64,000 nt of DNA from Petunia secreta. Taxonomy: Eukaryota; Streptophyta; Magnoliopsida; Solanales; Solanaceae. Shown piece after piece: positions 10,850 to 21,999 of this stretch. The notes beneath the pieces were generated by a model. That model did not search any database. It saw only the letters and a program-made list of their open reading frames with translations, and was not told where the DNA came from. The position numbers and the translations under genes were made by a program. The DNA is taken from the NCBI GenBank assembly GCA_029990175.1, contig JARKIP010000033.1, forward strand, positions 16,475,001-16,539,000. The letters are read 5' to 3'. Every line of letters starts with the position of its first letter. The first letter of the stretch is position 1.

Positions 10850-11784
10850 CTCTCCTCCACCCATCCACCCACTCACCCTCCCACCGTCATCCCTCCCCCT
10901 GTGCCTCTGTTGCTGCTGTTTGCTTTCAAAACTGCCGGACGACGTCGTCGCCACTGCTACTGCAGTGCAGCGGTGCTGCTCCACGCGGCGGCGCTGCTGT
11001 ACTACATCAGCGACTGCTTCGATCTCTATTTCCGGCGTGTTTCAGATCTGATCCTCCTCTTTTTATTTTTCTTATTTTTTTTTATATATGTATGTGTGTA
11101 TGTTTCAGATCTGCTTCTACTCATTTCTTTTTTATTTTGTTTTTATGTGTATATTCCCGTGTATGTGTATGTCTTTGGCAGTTGTTGGTGGTTGTTGGAA
11201 GGTGGAACATATTGTATGTCTAGTTTTTATACTGGTGTATGAATCTGTATTTTTGTGTATACATACATGAAGTGCATAAGTGTATGTATGTGTATATCAT
11301 TGTATGAACATGTATGTCCGCGTATATATTTGTATCTATTTTTGTGTGTATGTCAAGTAATAAGTATCACACACATAAATTTATATGTTTAATTTGTAGA
11401 TCTGTAGATCCGTATATGTATGTGTGTGTTTAGTGTATGTATAACACATTATTTTGTGTATTTACATGTATTTTTGTTTATATGTATTTTCCAACTTTAA
11501 TTTCAAAGAAAAATCAATGTTTATATGTGTATTTATGTGTATTTCATTTTTTAGATTCAAAAAATAAAAAACAAAAAATAAAAAAAAAAAATCTGGCAGA
11601 CGGCTAGGCGGCGCTCAGGTAGCAGTGGGAGGGGGCAGTAGGAAGGAGGAACAAACTCTAATTTGTTAGTTTTGTATATAATGTGTAAAAAAATATTGGT
11701 ATTTTTTGTAAAGTGGAATAATATTGTTATTTTTTGTAATTTTAGTGTTAGGGTTGTATATATTTGTAATTAACCCCCAAAAAA

Positions 11785-13438
11785 GGGGTTTTTACACATA
11801 TATACAAATATACACCATATATTACCAAAAAAATAACAATATTTTCCAAATTACATGATATAGCATTATTTTTTCTAACACATCTCACAATACTAAGACA
11901 TTTCACTCACTCTATTTCCCCAAATTACTAACATCTGTCATTATCTCTCTTTCTCTCTTCCTCCCATTGCTATGAATCACAGCTCTCCTCTGACACCACC
12001 ATCACCCCCACCGGCATCAGGTTCAACGCCGCTGCGTCAAAGTCGCAGAAAAATCGCTACAACTCCACGTCCATAGCATCGCAGCAAACCAAACAGCCAT
12101 CAATATTCGTTCAAATAAATTACCACTGCACACAAACGCTGCTTCAGCTCCGTCATCAACATCGCCTCAAAATTCGCAGCCAAAATCTGAGACCTTCTTG
12201 AAGCTTCTGATATGGGAAGCGATGAAGTCTGAAGAAATAGTGGCGGAGGAGAAGCGAGTTGAATTGAAATCGGAGGAGAGGAATGAGGAGAAGATTGGAT
12301 CCGAATTGAAGAAATCGAGTGGGGATCAGGTAGGGGATAAGGTGTTTGGGCTATGAGGTGTAAGGGTGGTAGTGGTGGGGTAACAGCTGTTGGGTGGTGG
12401 TTTCGATTTCACCAATTTCTATTACTTTATTGTTTTGCCCGTTATCTTGTAAAGTTTGGGGTCCAAACCTGCTCTTCCATTAAAATGAGGAACTAGTAAA
12501 TCTGACAAGTAAAGCTTAATTAAGGCTCCCTCATTATTACTTGAGGCCCCACTGATTGGAAGCTAACTTTAAATTTAGGTATTGTTTCGTTATATGTAGT
12601 AATAAGATCAATCATCCACCTAACTCACTATTCAACCTAATCACTATTCTAGGCTTTTTCTCCTTTTTTGGACCTTATACATAAAAGTATCCACTGAACC
12701 GCGATGAAACGGTCTGAAACAATATGAAACAGTCTCAAATAGCGATGAAATAGTGCTGAAACGACGTTGAAACGATGCAGAAACAGTTAGATACATTCTA
12801 TAAATAGTTAGATATTGTAAAAAATAGTCTGAAACGATATTGAAACAATCTGAAACGGTGCAGAACAGTTTGATACAGTACTGAACACAACCTGAAACGG
12901 TGCAGAATCAGTTTGATACAGTGCTGAACACAACCTGAAACGGTACAGAAACAGTTTGAAACAGTGCTGAACACAACCTGAAACGGTGCAGAAACAGTTT
13001 GATACAGTGCTGAACACAACCTGAAATGGTGTACAAACAGTTAGATACGGTGCAGAACAGTGCATATACTGTGAGATACGGAAAGATACAACGAGATACG
13101 ATGTGGTTGGTAGCTGAGAAACATCGAGATACAGTGAGATACAACGAGATACAGTGAGCATGGGATAGGAAAAGTGAAATTGGAGGAAATGGGAAGAGTA
13201 AAAGTGAAATTGAGGAAAATGGTAGGAGGAAAAGTGAAATAGGGGGAAATGGGAGGAGCAAAAGTGATAGTAGGGGGAATAGGAGGAAGAATGTAAGGGT
13301 TTGGTATGTTATAGTAAATTGCTATGTTTTTGCTATGTTTGTAATTAACTTGTGTTTTCTTCTATATAGGGTTATTTTGCTAAAATGGTGCTATGTTTGG
13401 TAATTAAGTACTAAAAATTGTACTTTTGTGTAAAAATT
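11785..13438. mobile_element. AT-rich TIR element, family B (possibly MULE-like)
   Basis: The left end (ggggtttttacac ... tattaccaaa) resembles the reverse complement of the right end (ggaatttttacac ... aattaccaaa) over about 65 bp with gaps. The flanks ccaaaaaa at 11777-11784 and 13439-13446 could be a target duplication, but the right flank lies in a poly-A run. The interior has a GC-rich, Ser/Glu-codon-like patch at 11960-12350 without a maintained frame, and a minisatellite. Possibly a captured gene fragment. Confidence 0.45.
12705..13160. repeat. 43-bp minisatellite with degenerate flanking units
   Basis: The phrase acaacctgaaa recurs at 12887, 12930, 12973 and 13016, exactly 43 bp apart. 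Degenerate gaaac(a/g)gt and gagatac(a/g) words extend the array on both sides. Because 43 is not a multiple of three, the unit is open in several frames and gives repetitive pseudo-proteins on the minus strand. Confidence 0.92.
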
Positions 13439-13439
13439 C

Positions 13440-13764
13440 CAAAAAAAAAAAAAAAACACACACACACACTGTAGCGGCTGCATGCGAATTGAATCATTAG
13501 TATCTTCTTTCCTCACTATTTGCTATTGACTGTTAGAGTTGCTGCTACTATTTAAGTCTGTCAATTCATTCTGTAAGTTCACTAATCCTTTTCACTTTGT
13601 CATGTAGAACGCTCATTCTCCTTTACTTTATAAAAACAAAGTAAACAATTTACAATTAATTTTATTACTATGTATGGAGAAGCCAACATAGTTCTGGCAC
13701 TTGCAAAGTTAAACTAATTGACAATACTTCTGTGTTAATCACGAAAACTATTGCATCACATAGT
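13440..13764. other. Spacer with poly-A/(CA)n
   Basis: Begins with a 16-bp A run and a short CA repeat. No gene or element is recognised. Confidence 0.5.
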
Positions 13765-14540
13765 ACTACAATAACAATAACAACAACAACATACTCAGTC
13801 TAATCCTACAAGTGGGGTCTGTGGAGGGTGAGATGTACGCAGACTTTAACCCCTATATTAAAAAAGTCGGAGAGGTTGTTTCCGATAGACCTCGGCTCAA
13901 GACAAATATTTTTGAAAAAAATAAGATGAAAATACCACGATATATAAAGTAGCAGCATAAAAAAGCACAAGATAACTAGAGTAAATAAAACAATTGTATC
14001 AATAAAGCGAAGAATAAAATAAAGCTAGTGTGTGCGCGCCAGGGCGGACACAAAATTTATAGAAGGGGGTTCAAAAAATATAAAAATCTTACAATTAGGA
14101 TTTGAACTTGGGATCAATAATACTTTTTGAACCCCCTTTACCACTACACTACAAAATTTTCTTGAGTCATGGGGGTTCAACAGTGTATATATTACCGGAA
14201 AAACTCAATTTTTTCTGTATTTACGCAGTATAATTTTCCGGCGAAGGGGGTTCAGTTGACCCCCTTTGCCTTTACCTAGGTCCGCCCCTGGTGTGCGCAC
14301 GCATAGTATAAAAAGACAAATAGTAATGCTAATATGACAGAACTTGCTTGCCTATCTCCGAACTTTCTACTCTAATCTTCGACCTCCATGCTTTCCTATC
14401 TAGGGTCATATTCTCGATGATCTAAAAGTGTACCATGTCATGTCTAATCACCTCGCCTCATCTTTTTTCGGTCTATCTTTACCTCTTCGAAGACCGATTC
14501 AACCCCTCGCACCTCCTCACAAAACATTGCTGCTTCACAC
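13765..14540 (-). mobile_element. RTE-type LINE 3' end (5'-truncated, decayed)
   Basis: On the minus strand the order is: a degraded C terminus of the polymerase (residues ENMTLDRKAWRSKIRV at about 14370-14420, the usual end of plant RTE polymerases), then the 3' UTR, then a segment ending cccacttgtaggatta and a (GTTGTT)n tail at 13765-13795. In-frame stops are present. A hAT MITE has inserted in the UTR at 14039-14291. Confidence 0.8.
14039..14291. mobile_element. hAT MITE with tRNA-like internal segment
   Basis: Terminal inverted repeats ccagg(g)gcgga at both ends and near-identical 8-bp flanks (tgtgcgcg/tgtgcgca, 7 of 8). No coding capacity. On the minus strand the middle reads tagtgtagtggtaaa and gttcaaatcc, resembling pol III A and B boxes, bracketed by direct repeats of ttgaaccccc. 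It sits inside the RTE LINE 3' UTR. Confidence 0.75.
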
Positions 14541-15281
14541 TCCATTTTTTTCCATCAACAACATGCATGATTATTTTTTTCCCTTCTGCACTGTTTTTGC
14601 CATTACTCTGTTTTTTTACAACTACAGCTTCCAAATATAAATCCAAGGCCAAAATCCTCCACATTGTAGACTTATTTCGACGAGAACTATTAACGTTTGT
14701 TTGCATAATAACTTTTGAGAATCAAATCTACTATGCTAGACAACGATTAGTGAAATTTGTTTCGAATACTAGGCTTGTATTTGGAACATGTGCAAGAACT
14801 GTTACTGTTAGATGAACCTTTGCTTCACATGTACAAATGCCAACCAGTTTTTTGATTCGTAATCTAAAAGTGAAAGTTGTAAGTTTTGCTTTAATAGTAT
14901 TTGTCATGCAGTTTTTAGCTAGGAGTGTTTTTGTTATCGAAGTGCAAGACGTGTAGTCGTACTTTTGATGAGGATAAAATTTTTATAATTGTAAAACACA
15001 ATCTAACAACTTTAGTATTAGATGGAGCGTGAGTGGATAATGGAACACTGAAGGTTATAATAAAGTTGAGTATATATGGTTGTTTCCGTGATTTTGGAAT
15101 AGACTTATCCTTGATCAATGAAATGTTCAAAAGAATCCCTTGACATAGGTATGTATTACATTCATAAGTTAACCAATTTTGTATAGTCTAAACAATCAGA
15201 CAGGATTCCTGATGTGCTGCATATTCATGACTAATGACGATAATAATTTCCTGAAGAGGGACAATTATGAAAGTTCTATGA
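14541..15281. other. Gene-free stretch
   Basis: Low-complexity AT-rich DNA. No element boundary or maintained frame was found. Confidence 0.5.
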
Positions 15282-15577
15282 TTTTTTTTTTCTTTTTGAT
15301 AAGGTAAAGGATTTATTAAAATTAGTATCAAGATGATACTTAGAAATAAAAAGGGCTGGACTTGATTATATTAAATTTCTAGGAAGTCTAGCAAGTCAAG
15401 CATATTTTGCAAACTGAAAACAACATTTCTCTCTTTCCAGAAATACAAATAATGTAAATAAATTTCACTGATTGTAGCTGTTTCTTTTTCCCTTCGAAGC
15501 ATCACTTATTCCTTTCTTTTCATAGGGTCCAAGCTATGCACATCAGAATTGATCTCCAGATTTTCTTCCGAAATGTT

Positions 15578-15877
15578 TGTTGGATTACTAACATAGATGG
15601 GATAGTTAGTTTTGTATAGTTTTCATAGAATGTATTTATTGTGTAATTGCTGTAATTGTAATAGTGTAGTTGTAGTAGTGCTATTGTTGTATATCTTTGT
15701 TAGATAGGATCATTTCTGTAAAGTGACTAACAATGACTTGGTTCATTGGACCCGAGTATAAATATAATGGAGGCCCAGACTAATAGGTCGGCCAATTTAT
15801 TTCCCCAAAATACTTTTTCCATGTTGCCTCAGTTTTCCTAATTCCTCTCAAATATTCTTTGATCTTCAATGTTTTCA
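15578..15877 (+). repeat. Copia 5' LTR
   Basis: Starts tgttggattact and ends ttttca, directly before the primer-binding site. It lacks a stretch of about 24 bp present in the 3' LTR between two cctaat words. Contains gagtataaatataatgg, a likely TATA region, near 15755. Confidence 0.93.
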
Positions 15878-15889
15878 TGGTATCAGAGT
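15878..15889 (+). other. Primer-binding site, initiator tRNA-Met
   Basis: tggtatcagagt matches 11 of 12 positions of the usual plant copia site complementary to the 3' end of initiator tRNA-Met, directly adjoining the LTR. Confidence 0.92.
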
Positions 15890-16226
15890 AGAAAATCGTA
15901 TAGATCTCTTCTTTCCGCATCGATCGATGTTACCCCCAAAAATTTTTACCGTATTATTTTTGAACACTCGTGTCCCTCCAGTTCCGACATCATTTTTACA
16001 GCATTCCGGTGACTTTCACGGTGGATTTTTTACGCGATCTCTTCACATATCGTCGACGACGATTTGTATTCTAGGGTTTCTGATTTGCACAAATTTGGGG
16101 CTTTTCACGGCGGACACCTAGGGTTTTTATCTGCCTTCGGTGGTGCCGTTGACTTTCTAAGTAGTTGCCTATTTTATCTGCCTTCGGTGGTGCCTGTTGA
16201 AATTGTGACATTTTGTTGTTTACAAC

Positions 16227-17160
16227 ATGAGCACTGTTGTTCCTAGTTCTTCGAGTGCTCGTAATGATTCCATTGAGAAGATCGATTCTTCCAATCCCCT
16301 TTACATTCATTCTTCTGATATTCCTGGGATTTCCCAGGTGCATGTACCATTCTCTGGTACTGCTTTTGGAGGATGGACGAGAGACATAATCGTCTCTTTG
16401 TCGGCCAAAAATAAAATTTCCTTCATTGATGGAACTTGTTCCAAACCTGCGGACATTTCTTCACTCTTTGGACAATGGAACAGGTGTAACAATTTAGTTA
16501 TTTCCTGGCTAACAAGCTCCTTCTCTCCCAAGATAGCAGACAATGTTAGATACTCTGACACTGCTGAGAGCATACAGACTCAGTTAAATTCTCGATATAG
16601 GAATGCTAATGGGGCTAAAATATTTGAACAAAAGAGATATTTTGTTTCTACCATCCAAGGATCCCTTGACATAGCTTTTTATTTCAACAAGCTTACGAAG
16701 TTATGGGATGAACTAAGGGACATACGTAGTAGCAAGGTAAATACCTGCATATGTACTGCCAAGGATGACATTAAGAAGAAAGATGAAGAGAACAAGCTCT
16801 ATCAATTCCTTATGGGTTTGAATTATGCTTCTGTGGGAGTCAGGGGGAACATTCTAATGCTACAGCCCCTACCTTCTCTTGACACTGCATATAACATCCT
16901 ACTACAGGATGAGAGTGAAAGACAGGTTTCCACTCGCCCACAATTTCACCCTGAGTCAGCATCATTCAATGCCACTTCAGGTAACAACAATTATCCTCAG
17001 CCTCAGAGGCAGTACAATCAAAGGGTCAATTTTAATCAAGGTGGTGTCTCTAATCAATCCAAATCCAAACAGAAAGGGAATTATGGTTAGAGATTCTGCA
17101 GATATTGCTAGAATCATGGTCATACCATTGAATACTGTAACAAGCTTAAAGCAATTAACT
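16227..17160 (+). pseudogene. Copia gag with broken zinc knuckle
   Basis: Encodes the capsid-like protein that would package element RNA. The open part (287 codons to 17090) carries the plant copia gag fold: GWTRDIIVSLSAKNK, then LWDELRDI, FLMGLN and the LPSLDTAYNILLQDE motif, followed by a Q/N-rich linker. In the same frame after the stop comes a CX2CX4HX4C knuckle (CRYC ... NHGHTIEYC) containing a second TAG. Both stops (17088-17090 and about 17118) are probably mutations, since the frame continues to the protease. Confidence 0.88.
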
Positions 17161-17579
17161 ACAAGAATGCTCAGTCCAATCAGAATCCTAATTCCCAGCC
17201 TTATCAAAACTATAATCATTATTCTAAAGGCAAGAGGACTGCAACCAATGCAACAGTTGATATTAACAGTTCTGGGGTTGATTTTGATAATCATTCTCTT
17301 CATCATAGTTCTTCATATGAGTGGTGATTCTTCTATTCCATCAGGTTTTGAGTCTGGTATCTCTAACACCAATGCTCAATCTTACAATGTTGTTCATGCT
17401 AGATCTCAAGGAATTCAGCTCCCTGGCTTGACTCAACAACAATATGTCCAGCTTCTTGGACTTCTGCAGCACACTTATGTTTCTGATCCCCAGCCTAACC
17501 TCATGGGCAGTGCCAACTTTGCTGGTACATTACTGTCTGATAGTCTCTAGAGTTAGATTATAGCTCATGCATGCTGTCT

Positions 17580-17760
17580 CAGTCTAGTAAATTGACTTGG
17601 ATCATTGATTCTGGTGTCTCTGATCATATGACTTCTAACAAGGACATTCTCTTTAACATAGTCCTTTAACTGTACCTTTTTTAGTTTCCCTGCCAAATGG
17701 ATATAAAGTAAAGGTAACCTACACAGGTTCTTTTCTTTAAATGAGTCCATTACTCTGCAC
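17580..17760 (+). pseudogene. Copia aspartic protease remnant
   Basis: The segment at 17592 reads LTWIIDSGVSDHMTSN, which contains the D-S-G active-site motif of retroviral-type aspartic proteases (usually DSGAS in copia). It is in the gag frame but is followed quickly by frameshifts. It would process the polyprotein. Confidence 0.85.
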
Positions 17761-18063
17761 AATGTCTTGTACCCACCTTCCTTTCATCACAATCTTATAT
17801 ATATCCACAAGCTGATTCAGCAACTCAATTGCAATGTGCATTTTACAGCTGATTCTTGCATTGTGCAGGGCCTTTCTCTAAAGATGCCTCTGGAGCTTGG
17901 TAGACTTGACAGTGGCCTTTACAAGCTTCGGTGGTAGATTCCCATTCATCCACTCCCTAATGGCAGCAACCCTGATTTAACTTGTTTCTCAACCTTTAAT
18001 ATCCCCACTGTAAATACTAGTTCCTCACATTGGAATAAAGCTGGTCTGCCTTTTACTAGTACT

Positions 18064-18980
18064 GTGAATATACCTGCTTCTGTGCGTAATAAAACTGAAT
18101 TGATCAATCATGATTTTTTGTGGCATCAAAGACTTGCTCATGCTCCATTTGTAAAAATAAGAGATATATCTGCTATTTCTTCTTCCTTATCTTCTAAGCA
18201 AACTTTTCCTTGTAATGTTTGTCCAATGGCTAGACAGTATAGATTACCTTTCCCAGATAGTTCTATCCAAATAACTAAACCCTTCCAACTCATTCATGTG
18301 GACACTTGGGGGTCCATATCACACTCCCACCTACTCTGGTGCTAAGTATTTCCTCACAATTGTTGATGATTTCACTAGATGTACTTGGACACACTTATTA
18401 GAATCCAAGAGTAATGCCTTCCCTTTGCTTAAGGCCTTTGTCCTGATGGTTAAGACTCAATTTCATGTAACTATTCAAACCATTAGATCTGATAATGCCC
18501 TAGAACTGGGCTTAAGCTTGGATGCCTTTGAGTTCTTTTCTGACCATGGCATTATTCACCAGACTGCCTGCCCTCACACACCTCAATAAAATGGTGTGGT
18601 TGAGAGGAAACATAGGACTCTACTTGAGGCCTGCAGAGCTCTATTTTTTCAATCAAAGCTTCATATCAGATTTTGGGGAGATTGTCTTCTAACAACTATT
18701 TATCTCATCAATAGATTGCCATCCAAATTACTCAAGAACAAAACACCTTTTGAACTACTTTATGGTAACCCACCATTATATTCGCACATGAAAACTTTTA
18801 GGTATATTTGTTATGCTACAGTCCCTAAACCAAACAGAGACAAGCTTAAGCCTAGGGCAATACCTTGTGTTTTTCTTGGCTATCCATTTGCCAAGAAAGG
18901 TTACAAGCTGTATAATCTTGAGTCTAAACAGTGTTTTGTGTCAAGGGATGTGATTTTCCATGAATCTCACTTTCCTTTTG
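18064..18980 (+). pseudogene. Copia integrase (pre-integrase finger plus DDE core)
   Basis: Begins with the HHCC-type GAG-pre-integrase region (LWHQRLAHAP ... CNVCPMARQ). A frameshift near 18300 leads into the catalytic core: first D in the HVDTWG region, second D in RSDNALELG, and E in VVERKHRTLLEACRALFFQ. A TAA at 18587-18589 replaces the glutamine codon expected in the TPQQNG motif. The C-terminal GYKLYNLESKQ motif follows. It would insert the cDNA; this copy is broken. Confidence 0.9.
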
Positions 18981-19369
18981 CATCCCCTGATCTTGTACCA
19001 TCTGTGTTACCTCCAGATCCATCTCAGTTTCCTGTTGTCACTACTGAGCCTGATGCAGAGTTTTCCTTCTTCCCCACTTCATCTACTCAGTCCACTCCTG
19101 TTCCACCACTTCTTCCTGCTTCTCCACCATCTCCTCCTGTTGCTCCTTCTCTAAATCCTTCTCCCAGTCCTCCTATCCTCCATTCTGGGAGCACTTCCCT
19201 TCCTTCTCCACTGCCCAGAAAGTCATCCAGACCTCACATCCTTCCTACTTATCTTAATGATTATGTGTGTAAGTTACCTGCTTCTTTCAATTGTAGTTCT
19301 GAACAACATGTAGTGCTAGAACCTAACTCTTTCAGTCAGGCAGCTCATGTTCCTGAGTAGCAGGTTGCC

Positions 19370-20100
19370 ATGAGGAAGGAGTTTGAGGCTTTGCAGGCCA
19401 ATAACACTTGTGATATTGTTGAGTTTCCACCTGGCAAGAAACCCATAGGTTGTAAATGGGTTTACAAGATCAAATATAAAGATGATGGCAGTGTGGAAAG
19501 GTACAAGGCTAAATTAGTGATTAGGGGTGATACACAAATAGAAGGGATAGACTTTACTGAAACCTTTTCCCCTATGGTGAAGTTATCTACCATTAAATGT
19601 CTCATAGCTGTGGCTATCAAAAAACAACGTTCCATGTTTCAACTAGATGTCAATAATGCTTTTCTTCATGGTGACTTACATGAAGAGGTATACATGAAAC
19701 TTCCTTGGGGTTTGACAGTCTCTTCTTCTTCTTCTTCTTCTTCTTCTTCTTCTTCTTCTTCTTCTTCTTCTTCCCCTTTGGTTTGCAAGCTCAAAAAGTC
19801 CCTCTATGGGTTAAGACAAACTTCTAGGCAATGGTATGCCAAGCTTGTTTCTGCTTTATCCATTAGATGTTATCAACATTCCCTCAATGATTATTCCATT
19901 TTTCTCAAAGGGTCTCTTGGTAACATGGTCATACTTGCAGTGTATGTTGATGATATTATACTCACTGGTGATAACTTGCAAGAAATCAATGCTCTTAAAT
20001 AATTTTTGGAAACTGAGTTTAGAATTAAAGATCTGGGAATTCTCCACTACTTCCTGGGTATTGAGGTCACTCCTGTTACTGATGGTGTAGTTCTGAACCA
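19370..20100 (+). pseudogene. Copia reverse transcriptase with expanded serine run
   Basis: RVT_2 domain with CKWVYKIKYK, YKAKLV, FSPMVK, FQLDVNNAFLHGDL and the YVDDI catalytic box at about 19945. A (TCT)n microsatellite (19721-19773) encodes a long serine run between the EVYMKLP and VCKLKKSLYGLRQ motifs. The frame stops at 20000 while conserved sequence (DLGILHYFLGIEV) continues in another frame. Confidence 0.92.
19721..19773 (+). repeat. (TCT)n microsatellite inside reverse transcriptase
   Basis: About 17 TCT units keep the frame and encode serines. Related elements, as I recall them, have only a few serines here, so this looks like slippage in place. Confidence 0.95.
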
Positions 20101-20159
20101 AAGGAAATTTGTCCATGATTTACTCATTGCCTTTGACTGTGCATATGCCTCTCCTTGCT

Positions 20160-20866
20160 TCTCCCATAGATTGGAACATTAAACTCATGTCTGATACTGG
20201 TGAGCTCTTGCCTCAGCCTGAGAGATATAGAAGCCTAGTTGGCAAGCTTTTATTTCTTACTCACTCCAGGCCTGATCTATGCTTCACTGTGCAACACTTA
20301 AGTCAGTTCCTTCAAGCTCCCAGATTCCTCACATGACTGCAGCTTTGCATCTTTTGAGATATATCAAAGGGACTGCTGACCTTGGTTTGTATTACTCTTC
20401 TTATTCCAATTTTGATGTTTCTGCCTATAGTGACAGTGACTGGGCAACATGTCCAGACACACGCAGGTCAATTACTGGTTTTTGCATCTTTCTTGGGGAT
20501 TGTCTCATTGGCTGGAAGTCTTAAAAACAACCTATGGTTTCTCTATCATCTGCTGAAGCTGAGTACATGGCTTTGAGCAAAGTTATGGCAGAATTGACTT
20601 GGCTTGCCAGACTTTTGTGTGATATTTCCATACATGTTACTCACCCTATTTGTATGTTTTGTGACAGCCAAGCAGCTATACATACAGCTAAGAATCTAAT
20701 GTTTCATGAGCGGACAAAGTACATTGAGGTGGATTGCCACTTCATTCGTGCTAAGCTTACTGATGGATTCATCTATTTGTTCCATGTTCCTACTGGCAGT
20801 CAGTTGGCTGATACTCTCACCATGCCCCTTCCTGGTGTTCTGCATCACACTTTTGTCCAAGCTTAA
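20160..20866 (+). pseudogene. Copia RNase H domain
   Basis: Conserved features in order: RYRSLVGKLLFLTHSRPDL, RYIKGTADLGLYY, the acidic SAYSDSDWA with DTRRSITGFCIFLG, SLSSAEAEYMAL with the catalytic glutamate, and FCDSQAAIHTA. A frameshift near 20330 and a TAA at 20522-20524 break the frame. It would remove RNA from the RNA:DNA hybrid. Confidence 0.92.
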
Positions 20867-20885
20867 GGTGTTATCCCCATTTAGC

Positions 20886-20902
20886 TTGGGGGGGGAGGGG
20901 GG
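20886..20902 (+). other. Polypurine tract
   Basis: A G-rich purine run directly before the 3' LTR, the plus-strand priming site. Confidence 0.85.
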
Positions 20903-21226
20903 GGTTGGATTACTAGCATACATGGGATAGTTAGTTTTGTATAGTTTCCTTATAATGTATTTATTGTGTAATTGTTGTAATTGTAATAGTATAGTTGTAA
21001 TAGTGCTATTGTTGTATATCTTTTTTAGATAGGATCATTTCTGTAAAGTGACTAACAATGACTTGGTCAATTGGACACGAGTATAAATATAGTGGAGGCC
21101 CAGACTAATAGGACGGCCAATTCATTTTCCCAAAATACTTTTTCCATGTTGCCTCAGTTTCCCTAATTTTCTCTCACGAACCCTAATCAATTCCTCTCAA
21201 ATATTCTCTGATCTTCAATATTTCCA
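20903..21226 (+). repeat. Copia 3' LTR
   Basis: Aligns to the 5' LTR throughout. The expected initial tg is gg here, merging with the polypurine run. It ends ttcca before the atgtt target duplication, and contains a stretch of about 24 bp missing from the 5' LTR. Confidence 0.92.
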
Positions 21227-21999
21227 ATGTTCCTGTATATGAAGAATCCCAGCTGCCTAAAACATCTCCAAACTTTGCAGTAATTACCCATATTACATCA
21301 AATATTGCCAGAAACATAGTCCACATTTTCCAAGCAAATTCACAGTGCAAAAATAAATATGGTTCACTGATTCACATGACCTTTCATAGAAACAACATCT
21401 GGTACATAAACTCCAACTCCTTATCTTCAATTTTTCTTGGGTCAAGCAGGCTTCATGATATACTAGCCAACCAAGACAAGCAACCCTGGTTGGCACATAG
21501 GTTTTTCAAATCATCTTCCAAGGCCATCCATGAGTTTGCACTAGTTGATCAGAATTTAACTTTTTGTAATAAGAACTAACTGAAAATAAACCATTATTGC
21601 TAGCCTTCCAGACCAAAGCATCTTCTTTATCTTGTGAAGTCACCACTGATAGCATCTTTTGCAAAAACATATCAATTACCGACATCTCCCTATCAAAGAA
21701 ATTTCTCCTGAATTGGAAGTTCCATCCTGCATCTGAGAATAAATTCGCTGTTAAATATCAGAATTGCAAGATAGGTTGTACAAGTTCGGAAACTGGTCTT
21801 TCAGCAAGCCAGCATCATCCCACTTATCTTTCCAAAGTCTGATCCTTTTTCCATTGTCCACTCCTAGACTGATATACTTACCGAATTCTGGGACTATGAT
21901 TATCTTGATAGTGGATCAGTTCACTGATGTTAGTGTTGCATAGGCAAAATACTCCAACTGAATGACTTAACTGGAGGGAATCAATTGCGAATATCTCAA

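Larger units (their letters stand above)
10050..11770. mobile_element. AT-rich non-autonomous element(s), family A (unnamed)
   Basis: Two similar starts are seen: attacactaaaagaca near 10066 and attacgctaaaagacat near 10664. The second unit ends near 11770 with a T-rich mirror (tttttgtaattttag). Between the ends there is a CT-rich tract, a short GC-rich exon-like patch, a long tract of gtgtatgtatgt-like simple sequence, and a second GC-rich patch beginning aaatctggcaga. The same architecture recurs at 43660-45540. No transposase is encoded. A MULE-like or other TIR element is possible, but boundaries are not firmly set. Confidence 0.4.
15578..21226 (+). mobile_element. Complete Ty1/copia LTR retrotransposon (decayed)
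   Basis: LTRs of 300 and 324 bp, a primer-binding site for initiator tRNA-Met, a G-rich polypurine tract and a 5-bp target duplication atgtt (15573-15577 and 21227-21231). Domain order gag, protease, integrase, reverse transcriptase, RNase H is the copia order. Several nonsense and frameshift mutations break the polyprotein, so the copy cannot be autonomous. It inserted into an L1-type LINE. Confidence 0.96.

Noticed and set aside
12798..13261. Several repetitive 'proteins' on the minus strand
   Set aside because: Produced by the 43-bp minisatellite in different frames; no conserved domain or start context.
16879..17550. 223-aa frame overlapping copia gag
   Set aside because: Mostly a hydrophobic shift-frame shadow of gag; only its last part may overlap the true linker region between gag and protease.
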